NCBI RefSeq assembly: GCF_019655055.1
Contig: NZ_BPFA01000013.1
Location: 1 to 64,000, forward strand
Source: Shewanella sp. MBTL60-112-B2
GTDB taxonomy: Bacteria > Pseudomonadota > Gammaproteobacteria > Enterobacterales > Shewanellaceae
Reading direction: 5' to 3'
DNA: 64,000 nt
Positions 61,387-64,000 of this stretch are shown here, piece by piece. Numbering within the stretch: position 1 is the stretch's first letter; each line of letters opens with the position of its first letter. Position numbers and translations under genes: made by a program. Below the pieces are notes generated by a model that had not been told where the DNA came from, made no database searches, and saw only the letters and a list, made by a program, of their open reading frames with translations.

Positions 61387-63470
61387 AAGCTGTTTCGGTT
61401 AGCCACATAGGTCATAGCGCCCGAGCGTGGAATACTGCCCGACGGTAACTTCAAAATAGGCGTAATTAGCCCAGTGTTAAAACGCCAAAAGTTGATCAAC
61501 TGAAAACCACTACGGCTGTTTCTAAAATAAATGCCTTTATCGGTCGCCACCCAGTTATAGCCTTCGCCGAAATTATTGCCACTGATCAACTCGCTTGGCT
61601 GGCCTGGATTAGCTAAAGAGAGCATCCACAATCCGCTTTTTCCAAGCTGAGTAAAGACTAACTTATCAGCGGCAATCATCTTGCCTAACCGCATATCTAT
61701 AGGGCTTATGACCTTGGGTAAGCGGTTATCTAGATAAAACTCAGTGATACCATCTTTACTGCTCGCCAGCACCATCTGATCATTCCAGCCCCAGCTTGGG
61801 CGGTTATGATCTAAATAGGGGGTAGCAAGAATACTAATATTGGAGGTCTTCATATCCAGCACATGAATTTTGTTGCCTTCATTTTTGTCATCGGGCGCAA
61901 GGAAAGCCACCTTAGTGCCATCATGGGACCAACTAGGATAAGCCACCCTGCGCTTAAGATCTGTGTGCTGTCGCCTTTGCTTGCCATCAGCATCGCTTGA
62001 CCAGATTTCGTTAAAGCCGGTTTCATTAGAGACATAAACAATACGCTGAGTAACAGAAGAATAATCGGGGTTTCGGTAGCTGTATTCCACCTGTAGCAGT
62101 GGGAAGGTTGCGGTTGGAATAGACTGCTCTAATGCAAATGAAGCGACCTGATAGTCACGCATATAATTGGAATAGACCACTTCATCACTATTGGGAATAG
62201 AGCGGGGATAACTCATGCCTTCCACTTCCAGTGGCTGGATCTGCTTGTCATCTATCCCCACTATGTAACCATTTCTTACCCCGGAATTTTCGGTGCTAAA
62301 AATCAAACGCTCACTGTCTTGATGCCAACTAATACCACGAATATCTTCTAAGCCAAAGGTTAAACGCCGCTCCTCTCCAGTTTCGGTATGCAGTAGAAAG
62401 ATATCTTCCGAGATATTACCAAAGCGCCTAGCCACTGCGAGCCAACTGCCATCGGGACTAAAAGCCGCATCGCGATCTCGGTAACTACAGTTTTCTTTGC
62501 AGGATAAACGCTTAGGAATACTGTCGTCTCGATTTAAAGCCAACTCATACAGACCCGAGCCAAATCCTTCGTCGGCATCCCAGATATAAACCAAACGACT
62601 GCCATCTGGCGCGACATCAATAGCTGAGCTATAGGTGAAACATTGCCCCAACTTAAGTGCTTCGTTACTGTCTAAATTGAGTTTAGTCAGGTAACACTTA
62701 TCTTCACTCCTATGCTCTGAACCATAATACAGTGCGCTGCCATCAGGACTCCATACGGCTCGGATCTCCGCAGACTTAGTCGATGTCAGTCGCTTGGGGC
62801 TTTCGGTTGGGTTTTGCAGATCTTTAAGGTAAAGGCTCGCATACCTATTACTGCCACGACTGCCATAAACAAGCCAACGACCATCGGGGGAAACTGCGGG
62901 GTAAAGCTCTGAGCCAGCTGCAGTGGTTAAATTCAACTTAACCGTTGGGACATAGCGAATGCTGTCTTGATACAAATGGTAACCCCAAGCTACAGCAATT
63001 AGGGCTAAACAAAGACTTGCTGCCAGCAGCAAGCGTCGATTTACGACAGTCAACCGAGTGATTGTAAATTGCGCTTGCTGAAATAAGTCTGGCTCATCCA
63101 CCAGATCCGCATCATTAAACTTAGGTTCGAGCAGTAAGCGATAACCCATCTTACGAACTGTTTCAATGGCTTGTTCGCCACCAGCATCGAGACCGAGTTG
63201 TTTGCGTAGATGCCAGATAGCATTGGTTAGCGCTTTACTACCCACATAGCTATTACCTTCCCAGATATTGTCAATCAGCTCCTCACGGGTGACAACCTTC
63301 GGGTACTGCCGCGCAAGGTAGCTTAATACTTCAATAAATTTGGGCTGAATAGAGACTTTTTTAATGCTATTGCTATCGCTGCTCGCGTCATAAAAATTAA
63401 GGCTATTATCGCTAGGATTGACCTCACAACGACCGAGCTTAAATACCGCTTCTTTTCTTATCTCTATCAT
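61320..63470 (-). CDS. Membrane-bound winged-helix / TolB-like propeller regulator
   Basis: A 716-residue CadC-like one-component regulator. An N-terminal OmpR-type winged helix (about 25-115, with FIEVLSYLARQYPKVVTREE, ALTNAIWHLRKQLGLD and ETVRKMGYRLL) is followed by one transmembrane helix (about 149-165) and a large extracytoplasmic beta-propeller of PD40/TolB-type repeats (SPDGRWLVYGSR, SPDGSALYYGS, SPDGSWLAVARR, SWSHDGTKVAFLA). Such genes stand next to TonB-dependent receptor genes in Shewanella and relatives. Sensing a substrate of the divergent receptor is inferred. Confidence 0.88.
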   Translation of the reverse strand: MIEIRKEAVFKLGRCEVNPSDNSLNFYDASSDSNSIKKVSIQPKFIEVLSYLARQYPKVVTREELIDNIWEGNSYVGSKALTNAIWHLRKQLGLDAGGEQAIETVRKMGYRLLLEPKFNDADLVDEPDLFQQAQFTITRLTVVNRRLLLAASLCLALIAVAWGYHLYQDSIRYVPTVKLNLTTAAGSELYPAVSPDGRWLVYGSRGSNRYASLYLKDLQNPTESPKRLTSTKSAEIRAVWSPDGSALYYGSEHRSEDKCYLTKLNLDSNEALKLGQCFTYSSAIDVAPDGSRLVYIWDADEGFGSGLYELALNRDDSIPKRLSCKENCSYRDRDAAFSPDGSWLAVARRFGNISEDIFLLHTETGEERRLTFGLEDIRGISWHQDSERLIFSTENSGVRNGYIVGIDDKQIQPLEVEGMSYPRSIPNSDEVVYSNYMRDYQVASFALEQSIPTATFPLLQVEYSYRNPDYSSVTQRIVYVSNETGFNEIWSSDADGKQRRQHTDLKRRVAYPSWSHDGTKVAFLAPDDKNEGNKIHVLDMKTSNISILATPYLDHNRPSWGWNDQMVLASSKDGITEFYLDNRLPKVISPIDMRLGKMIAADKLVFTQLGKSGLWMLSLANPGQPSELISGNNFGEGYNWVATDKGIYFRNSRSGFQLINFWRFNTGLITPILKLPSGSIPRSGAMTYVANRNSLLMTLSQNYKRDVIRLQHKLLY

Positions 63471-63823
63471 CCCAACCCCATTTTTTGCTTATCTTTTTTA
63501 TATCGACAGTGACAAAGCCATCAAGAGTTCACATCTATTCAACATAGACAAAGCAAACCACACGCCCCCAAAAGATACACTAAACCAATGAAAATATGAA
63601 CAATAGAGATTAAATAGACATATAAACAACAAAGAAACGACCCGCAATCGATTGCCGCCAAGTTACAAATTAATTACAAATGAACTCAGTTGACAACCAG
63701 CAGCATATGAATTGGAAACTCGACAGTATTCACCCCAGGAATGACTCGCCTTAATCAGCTGATGTTGTGCGCAAATACGATTAAAGGCGTTTGGGGACAT
63801 TATAAAAATAAGGACTGCAATCA
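63471..63823. other. Divergent region between regulator and receptor
   Basis: 353 bases between the minus-strand regulator and the plus-strand TonB-dependent receptor gene. AT-rich in the middle (63600-63690). Regulator binding sites are expected here, but no clear inverted repeat could be assigned. No gene is supported. Confidence 0.45.
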
Positions 63824-64000
63824 ATGAAATCTAAGATGAAACCTAAGATGAAAATTTCAGCATTGAGCCTAGCCATAAGTATGGCAACGCTCACCCCCAC
63901 AACCTTATTTGCAGCCGAAGCCGCAGACAAGAGCGACGCTAAACAAGAGATGGAAAAAATTGAGGTCACGGGTTCACGTATTAAACGTGCCGACTTCGAA
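63824..64000 (+). CDS. TonB-dependent receptor, 5' part only
   Basis: The first 59 codons of a receptor that continues beyond the window. A long signal peptide (about 1-31, ending TTLFAA) is preceded by a basic stretch. The N-terminus of the mature part has IEVTGSRIKRADFE, the TonB-box/plug start of the Shewanella-Alteromonas receptor group that has VTGSRI followed by a charged residue. AGGA lies nine bases before the ATG. Substrate unknown; sugar or peptide uptake would be typical. Confidence 0.85.
   Translation, partial: MKSKMKPKMKISALSLAISMATLTPTTLFAAEAADKSDAKQEMEKIEVTGSRIKRADFE

Noticed and set aside
63781..63969. Open frame on the minus strand at the right edge
   Set aside because: Antisense to the signal peptide and plug start of a TonB-dependent receptor, which has a ribosome binding site and family motifs.

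Overview
The window is chromosomal DNA of a marine gammaproteobacterium, almost certainly a Shewanella. The order tyrA-aroF / rplS-trmD-rimM-rpsP / ffh-ypjD-corB / acpS-pdxJ-recO-era-rnc-lepB-lepA-rseCBA-rpoE / nadB / nhaR-nhaA / thyA-ptsP-rppH / mutH-cyaC-oxyR-hptA-yhcC / gltBD is, as I recall it, the Shewanella core arrangement. A free-standing Hpt protein, a class III cyclase beside mutH and a 283-residue thymidylate synthase fit the same genus. No species is claimed. I see no rRNA, tRNA, transposase, integrase, prophage or CRISPR array.

Layout. 1-8.9 kb: tyrosine pathway entry (aroF-tyrA), the ribosomal protein/RNA modification operon, the SRP GTPase gene, and a divergent pair of membrane proteins. 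8.9-12.8 kb: a small accessory patch (Mpo1-like membrane protein, MORN-type lipoprotein, DyP peroxidase, acetyltransferase). 12.8-22.2 kb: a long minus-strand run from rpoE through rseABC, lepA, lepB, rnc, era, recO and pdxJ to acpS, with a good sigma-E autoregulatory promoter ahead of rpoE and several internal terminator-like hairpins. 22.4-32.6 kb: nadB with the flavinylation factor gene sdhE nearby, the NhaA antiporter coupled to a small secreted protein, its activator NhaR, thyA, a TSUP permease, ptsP and rppH. 32.6-33.25 kb: a 691-base AT-rich gap with a cluster of DnaA boxes and a consensus IHF site, read here as a DARS2-like locus that reactivates DnaA. 33.25-44.2 kb: mutH, membrane adenylate cyclase, OxyR, the Arc phosphotransfer protein HptA, YhcC and glutamate synthase.

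44.6-51.4 kb is the main accessory block: betI-betB-betA (choline to glycine betaine), a short divergent BCCT-like carrier, a TIGR02001-type outer membrane protein and a MarR regulator resembling CosR/EctR. Together they look like a choline-uptake and osmoprotectant module under two regulators, with a BetI-type operator ahead of betI. 51.4-61.1 kb returns to housekeeping and small envelope genes (mtnN, a CobD/CbiB-like protein, tyrS, a MepM-type endopeptidase, anmK). The last 3 kb hold a membrane-bound winged-helix/beta-propeller regulator divergent from the start of a TonB-dependent receptor that runs off the window. Downstream of the regulator lies a fresh 0.15-kb tandem duplication that includes its own 3' end.

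The most notable items are the DARS2-like intergenic region, the missing lgt gene between ptsP and thyA, hptA standing at the ancestral arcB position, the reduced BCCT carrier in the bet block, and the tandem duplication. Function is assigned from family features visible in the translated sequence and from remembered gene orders; no database search was possible.
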